Positions 1 to 11,789 of a stretch of DNA of 64,000 bases are shown here, in pieces (the first letter of the stretch is position 1; every line of letters starts with the position of its first letter). The stretch comes from Tetraselmis striata (taxonomy: Eukaryota; Chlorophyta; Chlorodendrophyceae; Chlorodendrales; Chlorodendraceae), in contig VCJN01000451.1 in the NCBI GenBank assembly GCA_006384855.1, positions 40,278 to 104,277 on the forward strand, given 5' to 3'. A program made the translations under genes and the position numbers. The notes below the pieces were generated by a model. The model did no database searches. It saw only the letters and a list, made by a program, of their open reading frames with translations, and was not told the origin of the DNA.

Positions 1-3000
1 GTCATTGACTCCCGTTGTACATACACCTGTCCACATAAGTATAGGGTTTGCCGATTCGATCCACATGCCCATGCGCGGCTACACTGAGGCCGTGCGCGCG
101 TGCATGCATGTTACTCAACACTTTCATTCAGGCATATCAAGGCTTCTGGCACTATCGCGCTTCAAAACCGCAAACTGCGACACTTGTTTGCATGAATAGG
201 CATGGGACACCACTGCTACCCCCGTACTCATACCACATCAACCTTGGTATGATAACTATCCACCACGCGTAGGGCATTGAAATTAGGTCAGTCACGACAT
301 GGACCAAGCCCTACGTGTCGATGCCGATGGTGTATGGGCGAAATCATGCACAAAATGCGGCTGTGATCGCTGCACACGCAGGCGGGAGAGGGTTCTCGCG
401 GCCTCCCCGCCGTAGGACAAAGCTGTCCTATAGTAGTACATGGCCGCAGGCTCATAGCGCGCCATCGTGAGCCCAGTGGGACAGCAGAGGCGCGCACCAT
501 GATGCGTCGATGCTAGAGGAAATTGTGCTGTGAAAGGGGGATCCGGCATGGCGGCCGTGGGCATTGCTCAAGGGGGGATGTGCCAAGTACAAGTTCTCCG
601 TGCACGAGTACACACAACACACTGTCCCGCCACCGTGTATCAGATTTTTTAGATCCACTTGGCGTAAAGTTCCACACGGTGACCACACGCTGAGACAGAT
701 ATCAGATTTCAGCACATTATTTCTAAAAACTCGAAAAAGTGCCTTACTGACCTCAGACCATGCTGGGACTGGGGAAGTTGTAGCCCTGCTTGCGTAGATT
801 TTGGTGGTATGTATTTGTATGTAGATACGGGTCCCAATATGGGTAAAAATTACTACTCTCTCAAGACCGTAAAAAGTACTAGGTGGCGGAGAAGTACAAA
901 GTTTCAAAGCGGCTCGGGGAAAATTCTGTATAAATCTGAACATTTGTCGAAGCGACAAGGTAACGCCGAATGTCGCAATCTGGCGGGCGCCTGGGCACGT
1001 CTAGGCATTTTTTCCCTTAAACGTAGAAGTAGGTAGGTGGAAACATGACGCGCATTGCAACAAGTGGCCACATCCTGAGCGCGTGGAACCTTTCGGGTTT
1101 AGTTAAAACCCTAAAAACCCAATACCCGTTGCCGATGAGGCAGTGTTTTGGAAGTACTAGAACGCAAATCGCTCATCATACTTGGATAATGCCCCCCTGC
1201 TTTAGTTATTGGTTTGGGCGGCTGGGCGCCACGCTTTATTATCCCCCTCTTCATTGCGTAATTATACATTATTTCCACCATCAGCGATGGCTAGGCAATA
1301 AAGGCCACGCCATTCCCATGCCACGACTCGGGCCAGGACAACGTGCTACGGGCACGTAGACATGCACTACTACAGAAAGGCTTTGCCCTGCAGTCAGCGA
1401 AAGAAGGCCGCGAAAACCCGCTCATAATGCTTAAGCATGCAACGATTTACGATGACATCAAAGTGTTTTCCATGAATCAATGAATGTGCTCCAAAACCAA
1501 CGGAATCGATAGGGCTTGCTACATACCTCGAATGATCTAAGTTTAATGCTGCCCTGCATGCAATGCCTATAGTTTGTATACGAAGGGAAATGTGTGATGA
1601 ATTCGCCGCCAATTAGTGTGGATCATATGGGCGGCTACGTATGGGCAGGGGCGATGGCGCAATTTCTAGTATTGCAGCGGTGTTGCCTCCCACACTGTTT
1701 TGGCAGAACTGAATTCGTTGATGGTAACGGCTACAACGTGGCACTATCGGGTCTAACACGCTATCACAGCATTCGACAGAAGGCGTACTAGCATGCATGT
1801 GCAAGACGCATGCGCGCGCGCATGGCCTCGATGCAGCCATTTCTGGCGGGGCGACGCGTGTCGATTGAATCCGTAAAGCCCGTACTTATGTGAAGGGGTA
1901 TGTATCGCGTTACTTATTGCATATATCGCATCATCATAACTCGCCTCGTCATATACAAGTATATTTAACAGCTAAACAGCGGGCGTGAAGCCGAATAACG
2001 GGCTCTTGCAGTAGCATTGCGTGTGCATGAGCGTCTGCATGTGCAATTCTTTATAGCAGCTCTGTGACGACCCAATATCCCTATACCTTGCGTCTCAGAC
2101 CACTGCAGATACGGTCTATTATAGCGCAACCGCCGCCGTAGCTCGAACCATCGGCTGCACCCTTCCACCGATGACGTTTTCATCTCGGGCACCACGGGTT
2201 GTCGGGTTGGCGGCGCACGTCGGGCAGCGCACGACGACGACGATGTCAAAGTCGAATTTCGGGTTTATTTTGCTGTTATCGTTCAAGATATGCAAGTTGC
2301 TTAATATTAAGATTCTTCTGCTTTTTGTCGTCTTCGTAATATTGAGTGGTTTTGGGGGGTTTTGAAGTTGATATGCTGGTCGTCTGCAAGTTGGATCATG
2401 TCGGAAACCAAAGTGACAAAGGACAAGGTATTCATGTCTGTTCGTCATCGTTCCGTAATGTATTCGCAATAAGTAGTCTAAGTTTGCATATGCAATGTTG
2501 TAGTGTAATTCCATTGACTCGTATGTAGTCGGTAAGCCCTCTGTAACCGTCTAACGAGCCCCGCGTCTAACCAAACCCAATATTTACTCGCTACCTGTAC
2601 AGTATTTCGTCAGCAAGCAGGCAGGAACGATCCGGCTGTGCTCGCATCGCTTATCACGCCGTCCCGCCCACCCTATTCACTCGACGCGTCCAATACGGTC
2701 GACAAAAAAACGCGTGGCCTGGTTCTCCTAGAGTCAGCAGCAGATAGGGTAGGGCCGATAAGCACTTGAATCGCCGCGGCCTGGGGCCTGTGCTCAGTAT
2801 CATATCGGTAGGCGCTACATGTATCAGTCTTGGACTGGCTCGCTTACTGGTAGTGCGAGTACCACGCGGTGCCAGTACCGGTAGACGCCGGCGCCAGTCG
2901 AGTAGATCCTAGTCGCTATATATATGATGCAGCGACTCGGTCGCTTATTGCACAGGCGGCCCTACTTTGCACCAGTGAGTTTGATTGGGAAGCAAGCATG

Positions 3001-4200
3001 GGCAGCAGGAGGTCCGCGGCATTTCACTGTACACCTGTAGTAACCCAGCAGTCCTCACATTATTTCTCGCAAATCAGGAATACATAATATACATATCATC
3101 AGTATGCATCAGCAGCATCAATGCACATCCTTAGCTTAAACCTTGTACACGCACGCACCTTTCCACGTAAGTTTCCGACGTCCACACAAATAGCAGGGGC
3201 ACCGCGTGCGCGGGTGGCTCGCAGCGCGCAGTAGCACGCGCGGCAGCGGACTATACCTACGACCAGTCGAGCTCGCATCAGTGTGTAAGGATTTATCGGA
3301 TTTAATACAAAGCGCGCAGCGATATGCGGGCAATTATTGTGCTTCAGGAGTAATGCAGTAATGCGCGCGCGTACTTCAATTATATGTAAAGCGCCGTAGT
3401 GGAGGATTGCAGTGCTGCGGTCGGATCTTTCATACATCTTTCCAGAAATACACCTTTTCTGTGACACAGATGTGTTTCATCTAATCAAAGGCGGGGAGGC
3501 ATCGGCTATCGTACCCAATCAAAGGCCTTGGATGTTGTCTTAGTCTTATCTCCAGTTCTATTCACGCATCAGATTGCGTATTAACCTTACGTGAAGCAGA
3601 TGAAGTTTAAGGGTGTGATTTAAGGGCAGTTTAAGGGTGGCATCCGTGGTACTTTGAGGGCATTTGTGGCACGCAGAATTTGAGGGTGGTTATCAGCGCA
3701 TCGCCCCATTTGCCATGCATATGTCTGGGCGAATTCAAAGAGAAATGTGGCCAGCCATGTGCCAACACACCAGCGGCGCGATGGCGCAATCAACAGAGGG
3801 GAAAACGATTACAGATCCGCCCGCGCCTGCATGGGTGTGCAAATGCACCCACGCCTAAACTGGGCGGGCATGCTCCGAGCCGCTATACGCTCGGGCGTTA
3901 TTTCTACTGCACTCACAGGCAGCAATACATACGGTCCCACTCAAACTTGGCGGCGCGCGGGGTCCATATGGCGGCCCCCGCGGCAGCGCGGGGCCCACAT
4001 GGCGCACTGGCGCCCCGTTCAGATATGTACACCTCAGGGGCGGCGCGGCGGCAGCAGCTACAACATATAAAAAGGAATCATTGGCGCTGCCGCCCAAAGC
4101 GGAGACTTGTGGCTGCCATACATACTGGCCGGCGCACCTGCCGGGGCCTCGTCGGCTTCTGCCCGGACGGCGGCGGCCACAACAGTCCTGATTTATTAGC
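1..4200. other. No recognisable gene
   Basis: I find no ORF with recognisable protein character on either strand and no RNA gene. The only local structure is a short degenerate tandem of a TTTAAGGGTG-like unit near 3605-3640. An AATAAA hexamer on the minus strand (4192-4197) lies about 110 nt past the stop of the neighbouring zinc-finger gene and is probably its polyadenylation region, so the last few hundred bases are likely 3' UTR. Confidence 0.5.
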
Positions 4201-4304
4201 AATTACTCCATAGATACAATCCATTGTCAACCCCCGCCCGTGGGGGGAGAGGCTCCACGTGGGGGCAAGAAGAGCTCATAAGGCGCGATGACCCGGTCGC
4301 CGCA

Positions 4305-5011
4305 TCAGTGCATCTGGCAGACGCTGGGGTGCTGACTCCTGGGCGCCGCGCCCTTGTGCGGCTCCGCGCCGGCACTGTCCTCCAGGATGCGGTCGAAGAT
4401 GGGCAGCCGGTGGGGGCAGGCCGGCGGGCGCGACGCCGGTGGGGTCGTCGCCGGCGGCTCCGGGCCGCACGGGGCGGCAGGCGCGGTACGCGGGGTGGCG
4501 CCGGGCGGCGACGGGGCGCTCTTGCCCGCCAGCTGCGGCGGTGTGGTGGGGCCGAACAGCAGGGCGGCCGCGTGGGCGTCGGCGCCGCACACCGGCGGGC
4601 TCTGACTGAACGCCGGGGCGGCTGCGGGCCAGGCGGGCGAATGCTCGGGGGGCTCCATGCCGGGCGGCGACGTCTTGGCGGGCCGCATGTAGTGGATGAA
4701 GCGGCATCGGGTGCCGTACGGGCACGTCCCGGTAACGGCAAACGTGCGGCAGATCTACACGCCCGGGTGGGGTGGGGGGACATGCCAGAGTGTGTCAGCG
4801 GCCGGCAGCGGCGGACCGTGAGCATGGCTGCGGTCAGCATGACTCTGGGGGCGGTCAAGCAGGCTGCCTGCGGGCGCACCTCCGTCTTGTACTTGGGGTG
4901 GCGCTGCACCGGCCGGAGCTCCTCAGCGCCGTGCGCAAACTGCGGCATCCCAGGCACACGTATGAGGGCAGACACAGACACACAGTCGCAGACAAACACA
5001 GACACACACAG

Positions 5012-5065
<54 letters not shown>

Positions 5066-7905
5066 CTTCCACTCCGTCGCGATGCCCCCATTAGGCATGG
5101 CTGTGGCGCAGGGGCAGGGCACCGAGGCATGGGGGGATGGGTCACCTGGCACTTGAGTCCGTACCGGCAGCTCCCGGTCTCCGACCACGACCGGCACAGC
5201 TCGGTCTGCAACACGCCGCCACCGCCAATGAGCGGCTCGGCACACTCCGCAAAATGATGGCATCAGGCAGGGATGGGGCGGATGTGACGTGCAGCAGCGG
5301 GCTGGGGATGAGAGAGAATGCGAGCGGTCGGGGCGGCCGGGCAGGCACCTACCTTGTACAGGCTGTGGTGCTTGGACTCGAGGCGCGTCCCATCCAGCTG
5401 CTGCTGCTGCTGCTGCCCAAGCGCCGCCGCCTGCAGCCCCGGCGGGTACGGCGGGTGCGCCTGCTGCGCGCCCCCAAGCAGGGCGCCGATGTCCCCCGCG
5501 CACCGCCCCCCACCCGGCCAACTGGCCTGGTTGGCGGCGTCCTGCATTGCCAGCGCGGAGCTCCACAGGAGCGACGCGGAGAGGCTGCGGTCCGGGGGGG
5601 ACGCGGCCGGCGGGCCGGCGTGCGGGCCTGACTGCATGGGCGACCCGCCCTGCAGCAGCTGCAGCGACTCGAGGAGCGAGTCCAGGCTGCGCCGGTCCAT
5701 CGGGTGCGGCGCCTGCTGCGGCCGCGGCCGGCTGTGCGGCGCACTGGCGGGCTTGGTGGTCGACCTCTGGGGCGGCAGGTGCAGGGGGGAGGCCGCCCCG
5801 GCGCCGGCGTACGCGTCCGGCACGGACGGCTTCATCTGGCCCAGCAAGCACGACAGCAGGAGCTCCTGCTTGCAGGGCGAGGCCTCCAGGAACTCCTGGA
5901 GGGTGCCCTGCTGCAGGTTTGCGAAGGACGCCGGGCTGCCTCGGCCTGGGAGCGGCGCCTGGCGCAGCCCCTGCATCGAGTCCGAGTACAGGCAGCCCCG
6001 CCCCGCGTCTTCGGGATGGGGCCCGGGCCAGGTGGCCGAGAGCGCCGGCTGCTGCAGGCCGAGCATGTCCAGCAGCTGCATCGTCTCCAGGATGCCGCCG
6101 CCGGCGGAGCCCTCGCCAAAGCGGAAGGCGGGGCTCCCAGCGCGCGGTAGTTCTCCCGGGAGCCCCGCGTGGCAGGGCGGCGTCGCCGGCATATATGGCT
6201 CCGCGCAGGCGGAGAAGCCGGCCTCCAGGTTCCTCGCCACGGGCGGCCCACCGCCGCAGCAGGCGTCCGCGTAGGGTTGCGGCGAGCAGAACTGGTCGGC
6301 GTCCCACGGAAGCGGCGAGTTGCTGTGCAGCACTCCCCTGCGGCGGAGGCGCAGCATTGGGCGGGTGGCCGTAGCCCGATCAGTACAGGAAACAGTGAGT
6401 TCATCAAGTGACGAATCCGTTGTCAGTGCGGGGTCTCCAGATGATGGGAGCACATGCCGAGCAACAATCGCACATTACACACACATACATACATGCATAC
6501 ATACATACTCATATATACATACGTAAATACATACACATACATACATATCCATGTACAGGCAGCATATTCGCTTAAGTATCCGACGGAGATACACCACCGG
6601 TTTGGAGGAGAACTTCCTTACTGTGGCGGTACTGTTGTAGTGGGCGCACATGGTGCCGCCATAAAGCTGATCTCCATGTATGTATGTGTGTAGGTATGTA
6701 CGAATGTGTGTGTATATGTATATGTGTATATGTATGTGTATGTGTATGCACATATATATATGTATACATAAAACATACGTATGTATTTATGTATGTGTGT
6801 GTATGTATATAATTAATATGTATGTGTGTATGCACGTATGCAACAGCAGTGGCATTCACCTTTCAGCGGATGCGAAAGCAGCGGGTATTTGATACTGGGC
6901 GGCTGAGAGGGTCGGCGTGTTCAGCGACGCGTCCGGGCACATCATGGCCATGTTGCCCGACGGCTCGCCGCTGAGGGCAGCATAGCTCCAGGAGGCCTGC
7001 CCCGCCTGCTGCGAGGACTGCCTGGCGGCGACGTCCGCGGTGCTGCTGCCGCGGTCTCCGGGCTGCAGTCCGCGGGTCGACGAGTGGCCAAACCGCTTCC
7101 CGGCCGGCGAAGGAGACGGGCCGCCGTCCGCCGGCGGAGCCAGGCCGGGACTGCCAACCTCCGAGCCGTCGAGGGATGTCCGCTGGGAGGCCGACTTGCG
7201 CATGGCGGAGTGATCCAGGTGCAGTCCTTGGCCGGCGGCATCCGGCGCGGTCATGGTGCCACTCTTGCTGCGGACCACGTTGCTTGCGCATGCGTCTGGA
7301 GGCGACTGCAGATGGCATCGGCACGCTCACTTCAGCATGCGGTACAGCGCACTGGTTGGGCATGTGGGGCCGTGCGGAATCCGATACCAGATGAAGTTAG
7401 GCATGTGGGGCCGACTCATGCGCATCGGGGTGGGATGGGGGCGCACCTTCTGGTGGTCGGTCATCGGGCCGGGGGCCGGGTACCAGTTCATCGAGTGCTG
7501 TGCGTTGCTGGATTCATCGTCGTTGAAAGTGCTGCTGCCGTCGCCGTGAAACATGGCGCCGGAGACGGCCCGCCGGCCGCCCCCACTGCTGGCACGAGGC
7601 ACTGGCGCGCCGGCCTCGGAGGCGGGCGGGAGCTCCGCCTGCACCGGACTCGACAGCGCCTGCTTGGGCGCCTGAGGAGGAGCGTCGCTCGCGCTCCCGT
7701 TGCCGCAGGCATGCTGGTCCGCGGGCGGGCTGGAGGATGCCTTGACGGCGGCGGTGGCAGCGGCTGCGGTGGTGGAGACATAGGGCTTGGATTGCGCCAG
7801 GCACTTCCTCAAGTCCGTGTGGCCGTTGCTGCTGCCGCCGTTGGTTGCACCAGGCGGGCCCTGGCTGCTATTAAACGCGGCGCAAGCTGGGTTGGAGCAG
7901 CTCAT
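4305..7905 (-). CDS. Tandem CCCH zinc-finger RNA-binding protein, TTP/ZFP36 type
   Basis: Six exons joined in phase: 7905-7447, 7305-6860, 6337-5353, 5205-5146, 4939-4880, 4754-4305, giving 819 aa from an ATG. The two fingers are C634-x8-C643-x5-C649-x3-H653 and C672-x8-C681-x5-C687-x3-H691. Each is preceded by the family lead-in (YKTEL before finger 1, YKTEI before finger 2), and the linker carries the RHPKYKTE signature. Proteins of this family bind AU-rich elements in mRNA 3' UTRs and promote deadenylation; that role is inferred from the family. Residues 1-630 are low-complexity, rich in Ser, Pro, Ala and Gln, with a short poly-Gln near residue 610. The C-terminal tail is Pro/Ala-rich. Introns 3 and 4 cut the first finger region into two 60-nt exons. 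Intron 2 (522 nt) and intron 4 (206 nt) hold microsatellites. The start codon is the first in-frame ATG of exon 1; an upstream non-coding exon is possible. Confidence 0.88.
5015..5063. repeat. (CA)n microsatellite in an intron
   Basis: A pure run of about 24 CA units, preceded by a degenerate CA-rich stretch from about 4968. It lies in intron 4 of the CCCH zinc-finger gene, between the exon ending in the last Cys of finger 1 and the exon starting Phe-Ala-His. Confidence 0.95.
6475..6845. repeat. CATA/TATG-type microsatellite block in an intron
   Basis: Two arrays of interrupted ACATACATA and TATGTATG tetranucleotides (about 6475-6560 and 6672-6845), of opposite strand sense, flank about 110 nt of unique sequence. 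They fill most of the 522-nt intron 2 of the CCCH gene and could pair with one another in the pre-mRNA. Confidence 0.9.
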
Positions 7906-8624
7906 TGTGAAGATTTGGCGTCACGAAGCGACTCGGCTTGGGAACTTGGACGAGGGTGAAGATGTGCTCGCTGGTTTACAAGACGGGGGATCATGGGCCA
8001 ATGTTGCTTCTTGAAGACAGCGCGATTGTGCCGCAGCGATTCCACTGTGGCGACCGGAAAGCCTGGTACCTGGATGCCGCATTCACCGCAGCAAAAAAAG
8101 GGTCAGAAACACGCCACATTCGCGTGCAGGGCAGAGGTGTGTGACATGCACTGCAAGTTCCAGGTATGAAGGGCATGCTTGAAACGCAGCGCCTAGGCGC
8201 ACAGCAGCACACATGGCACAGTCGGTTCATCACATATTTCGATACGCAAATTAATACGAGTTTCCTGGGCAGAAACATTAATACGCATGGAAACAAGTCC
8301 CTAAGCATGTGCGCATTACATGCTCAGGGCATAAATAAAAAACGCGACTATATTTTCATATGCATATGGCATATATGCGACTAATATCTACCCCTAGAAT
8401 TGCCTGTAAGGTACCAAAAGTGTAAGGTTGCAAATACGTGAAACGAGTAGGGAGATCTGTTGGTAATTAGTGCCTACTGTTCCGACAGTGAGCAGTGGCC
8501 GGCAGCGGATGATTCCGACGACGGGGCAACGAGGCCACTGTGGCGTTCAAGAGAGAGCAGGGGGTTACGACGACAAGCAGCCTCACGCGACAGGATTTGA
8601 TCGAATGTCGCGCAATACTCAGCT

Positions 8625-8644
8625 CCCCCCCCCCCCCCCCCCCC
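8625..8644. repeat. poly(C) tract, 20 nt
   Basis: Uninterrupted run of C on the plus strand in a region without an assigned gene. Confidence 0.95.
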
Positions 8645-9761
8645 GGGAGACCCGGCAGAACCGCTTGAAATGGAAGTTAGTCGTCAGCCCCGTCTTGTGG
8701 GCATCTTTGCTCTGGCAGACGAGCTTTCCGCGCGAATCGTGGTGTGACACAACCTCGATCTGTTGTCGTGGGCAACAGGCAACGCTACGTGCTCGCGAAG
8801 AAGGGCCTAAGACCGCGGGATCAGTGTAAAGCATTCGAGAACGATGCCTAGTAACCCCGTGGATTGAAACCAGACGCAGCGAGCCATCGGCGCTCCGACA
8901 TGTTCGAGTGTAGGTCATCGGCTATAGTTCATCCGGGAGTAGTCCGGCAGCGCCGGGCTACTGCGGCCTACATGTGTTCTGGAGTCTGCTGGACTAGCAA
9001 GCGGCAGTGTTCAGCCACGGGCGTGGGGTTCGAACGCTATGACTGTTGTACCATGGCATCCAGGAGTCCACGGCATAGCTTTGTTGTGGTATAGAATCGC
9101 ACCGACGCGGTAGACGATTAAAAACAAGTCGTGCGGCAGGGTAGTCCGCGATGACAGGTAGTAGCATGTAGCACTATAATACGTGGAAGGGTTTCTGGAA
9201 TGATCGAACATGTCCTCATGCCGCAAAAAATGACATATGACAGCAGTTTCATACCCGCTGGACTACTAGTTAGCATACTGTCACTCAGGGCGTGAACACG
9301 AGTATTGATAGCCTTATATATGTCCTTGAATATATCGGACTGAGCCGAAGTGGCCGCTAGTCCCTCGATCGGGGCTTCGGCCGCGCCACCCGCTAGGATA
9401 TCGCGGCGACGTTCGACGAGGTCGCCGCAGTAGAACTTGCACCAGCGTTACACCCGCCTGCCCACATACGCATGTGCTGTGTTGTTACCCGTGACCACCA
9501 CGGGGAAACGGAGACTCTGGCAAATATATGTGAGCTCATCAGCTGCACACGGGTGCTTATGGCGACGCCGAAATGCTATACAGACTTTGAGCTTTGCTGG
9601 CTCGTCTCCTATATTGGTCTGCATATCTTGCTTTCACCGGCTAACGGCGACCTCCTCGACTTCAGAATAAGCTATATAAAAACCAGATAGCAGCCAGGCG
9701 GAGCGGGCACTACTGCCGAGGTGTGTGGTGCCCAACATACGAGATGCATATCTGCGGCATG

Positions 9762-9788
9762 CCCCCCCCCCCCCCCCCCCCCCCCCCC
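9762..9788. repeat. poly(C) tract, 27 nt
   Basis: Uninterrupted C run followed by a C-rich stretch with single A or G interruptions to about 9816. Confidence 0.95.
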
Positions 9789-9963
9789 ACCCCCCACCCC
9801 GCCGCCCCCCACCCCCGAGTGTGCCTCTACCCACCGATCGCTTTCGCAAGTATGCGTTTCTGTATCAGTTTCAGTAGCTTTACCTGGCCGGCGAGAGGCT
9901 TCTCGCGTGCCTGCTTGCAGATCACGTGCTGCGTCGTTCAGTGCCACCAAAGTGCGCACTTAC

Positions 9964-10097
9964 TCTGTGACAAGTTTCGCCGCCTTGGAACTCCTCGGAC
10001 AGGTGAACACATACAAAGCAATGTCGGCACACCTCTGGTGCAGGTACCTCATATAGTCTGGCGTGCCGTCTGGGACATCAAGGTTCAAAGCTATGAC
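9964..10097 (-). CDS. Possible internal exon of an unrecognised gene
   Basis: The minus strand reads about 44 codons of well-composed protein (beginning VIALNLDVPDGTPDYMRYL) and ends in a strong GTAAGT donor at phase 2. An AG acceptor can be placed just before the Val codon. I do not recognise the family and could not find the flanking exons with confidence; candidates are a short stretch at about 9890-9935 and one at about 10560-10647. The GTAAGT donor and the composition are the only support, so this may be chance. Confidence 0.28.
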
Positions 10098-10099
10098 CT

Positions 10100-11789
10100 T
10101 CCCTCCGGAACGCAAGTTGCTTGGCACGGGTGCGCGCACAGATCTCCGCCGCGTTACGATTTTGGCGCGTTGTCGGTATGCTCTCCCGCCCGCGAGTGCG
10201 CTGTGGAGATCATGGGCAGCGCGATTTATGGGACTGTGCGACGCGACGCGTCGCTGCAATAGAGTCAACTCAGGGCCGTCTTCCACTTCCGTTTCGAAGC
10301 AGTCAATCTAGGGATTCCGACAGCTATACTGTGCCTCGAAATCACATCCAGTATGGTTATTATCGTAGTCCTTTTAAAGTCAGCAACCTACAAATTGCAA
10401 CTCGTGCAACATCAGCAACTGAATATTTTACTATATGGTGATGCACGTACATCAAGTGTGCAGTATGCCCTGTACAAACATGCAGATTGTTAGTCGAATC
10501 CGAGACGTTACCTCCTTGGCATATATATGCATATATGTGTGATTCCGACTCACAGCAGAACACGGTTATGAATTGGGCCGTGCAACTGCCCAGCGGAGAC
10601 CATTCGCTGTTCGGAAGACCTTGCGGCTCCGTATCCTGCGCGGGCACACATCCATCTTACCTGCTGATACGCGTAGAGAGCAATTTAGCTGCTACTACGC
10701 ATCGACGAGGCCGACAGCACACGTATCTCGACATACCCGTACTGGCAATGTAATATCGGACTGATCAGTGCAAGGTTCGCCGGATGAGTATTTTTGGTGT
10801 ATAATACGCGTCCTGCTGGCTGCTGCGTGCGGAGCCGTTATATAATTACAGGCGATAGTCACCGGGAATTTGCATTTCGCAGTCAGTAGACCTGCTGTAC
10901 CCCCGATGCCGGATTAGTAAAAGGTCATGATAATAAATCCACTACCTGGGTACCGCGAGTATCGCACGCGAGCACTGCCTGCATGGAGTTACACTTCACC
11001 CTTACTGTTAGCTAAGAGCATAAAGTAAGGACGCCGGCGCAGAAAGATTCAGTTCCAGCAGTAAGCACGGCCCTGAAATATATTTCCGGTCAGTCCTGGC
11101 AGCAGTCGCCAAAAAGCCACCTACTCGACAAGCGCATTGCCGTATGCGAAGAACTACAATGAGTACTGTTACAGCAGGGATACGACATGACCCCTATCGG
11201 GCAAATGCGGATAGAGCATTAATTCTTCGCCTGCAGCAGTAATTGTACACAGTTGTATATAAGCTATGCCGTTAGAGTCAGATGGCTATTATACTGTCAA
11301 AACTCGTGTTATATCTTGCAGGAAGCTTGCGTCATTGGACACAACCCCATTAATCATCCACGGCATGTGGTGCAATTTTAAAAGCATGAGGTAGTAGAGC
11401 TGTATACTAACTGAGCGTGCAACGCAGGAACAAAATCCCTCAGCGGCACCACCACCCAGCCTGCGCATGCAGAAGTACCATCGCCACAGGGGAAGACAGC
11501 ACGGTGGTGGCCGCGCCAATGTTTTTTTCTCGAAATTACTATGATAGTCATTCATGCAGACAACCAACTACCAGCGCTTGGCAGTCCCACGCCCAGCATC
11601 TTTAAGGTGAAGCAGCCGGGGCACGGATGCATCCTTGGACATCATGGCACAGGAGACAAATGCGTCAGCGCCATTCCAGCGAGTGCAGTCTTCCCATGTG
11701 ATCTTATTAGATAGCGCTGATATGTAAGCCAGACGCTAGTCGACGCATACCTCAGCATGTCCATCTAAGTGCTGATCCGCCCTGCCCGG
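10100..11789. other. No recognisable gene
   Basis: No ORF with family resemblance on either strand. The last part, next to 11790, is presumably the 3' flank of the FHA gene. Confidence 0.4.

Larger units (their letters stand above)
7906..9960. other. Upstream region, no recognised gene
   Basis: Presumed 5' flank of the CCCH zinc-finger gene for the first few hundred bases. No core promoter motif could be assigned. It contains two long poly(C) runs, at 8625-8644 and 9762-9788. Minus-strand frames next to 8625 (about 8650-8800) read fairly well, but no family is recognised and no splice pattern could be closed. Confidence 0.4.

Noticed and set aside
4196..6307. 703-codon open frame on the minus strand across the CCCH gene
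   Set aside because: It runs through two introns, the (CA)n repeat and a shifted frame of the zinc-finger exons; only the 20-residue FAHGAEEL exon in it is real.
5289..6374. Long plus-strand open frames opposite the CCCH gene
   Set aside because: Ala/Arg/Pro-rich antisense shadows of GC-rich coding sequence.
9029..9045. GGTTCGAAC as a possible tRNA B box
   Set aside because: No matching A box, no cloverleaf and no acceptor stem; similar hits at 22857 and 28229 fail the same way.
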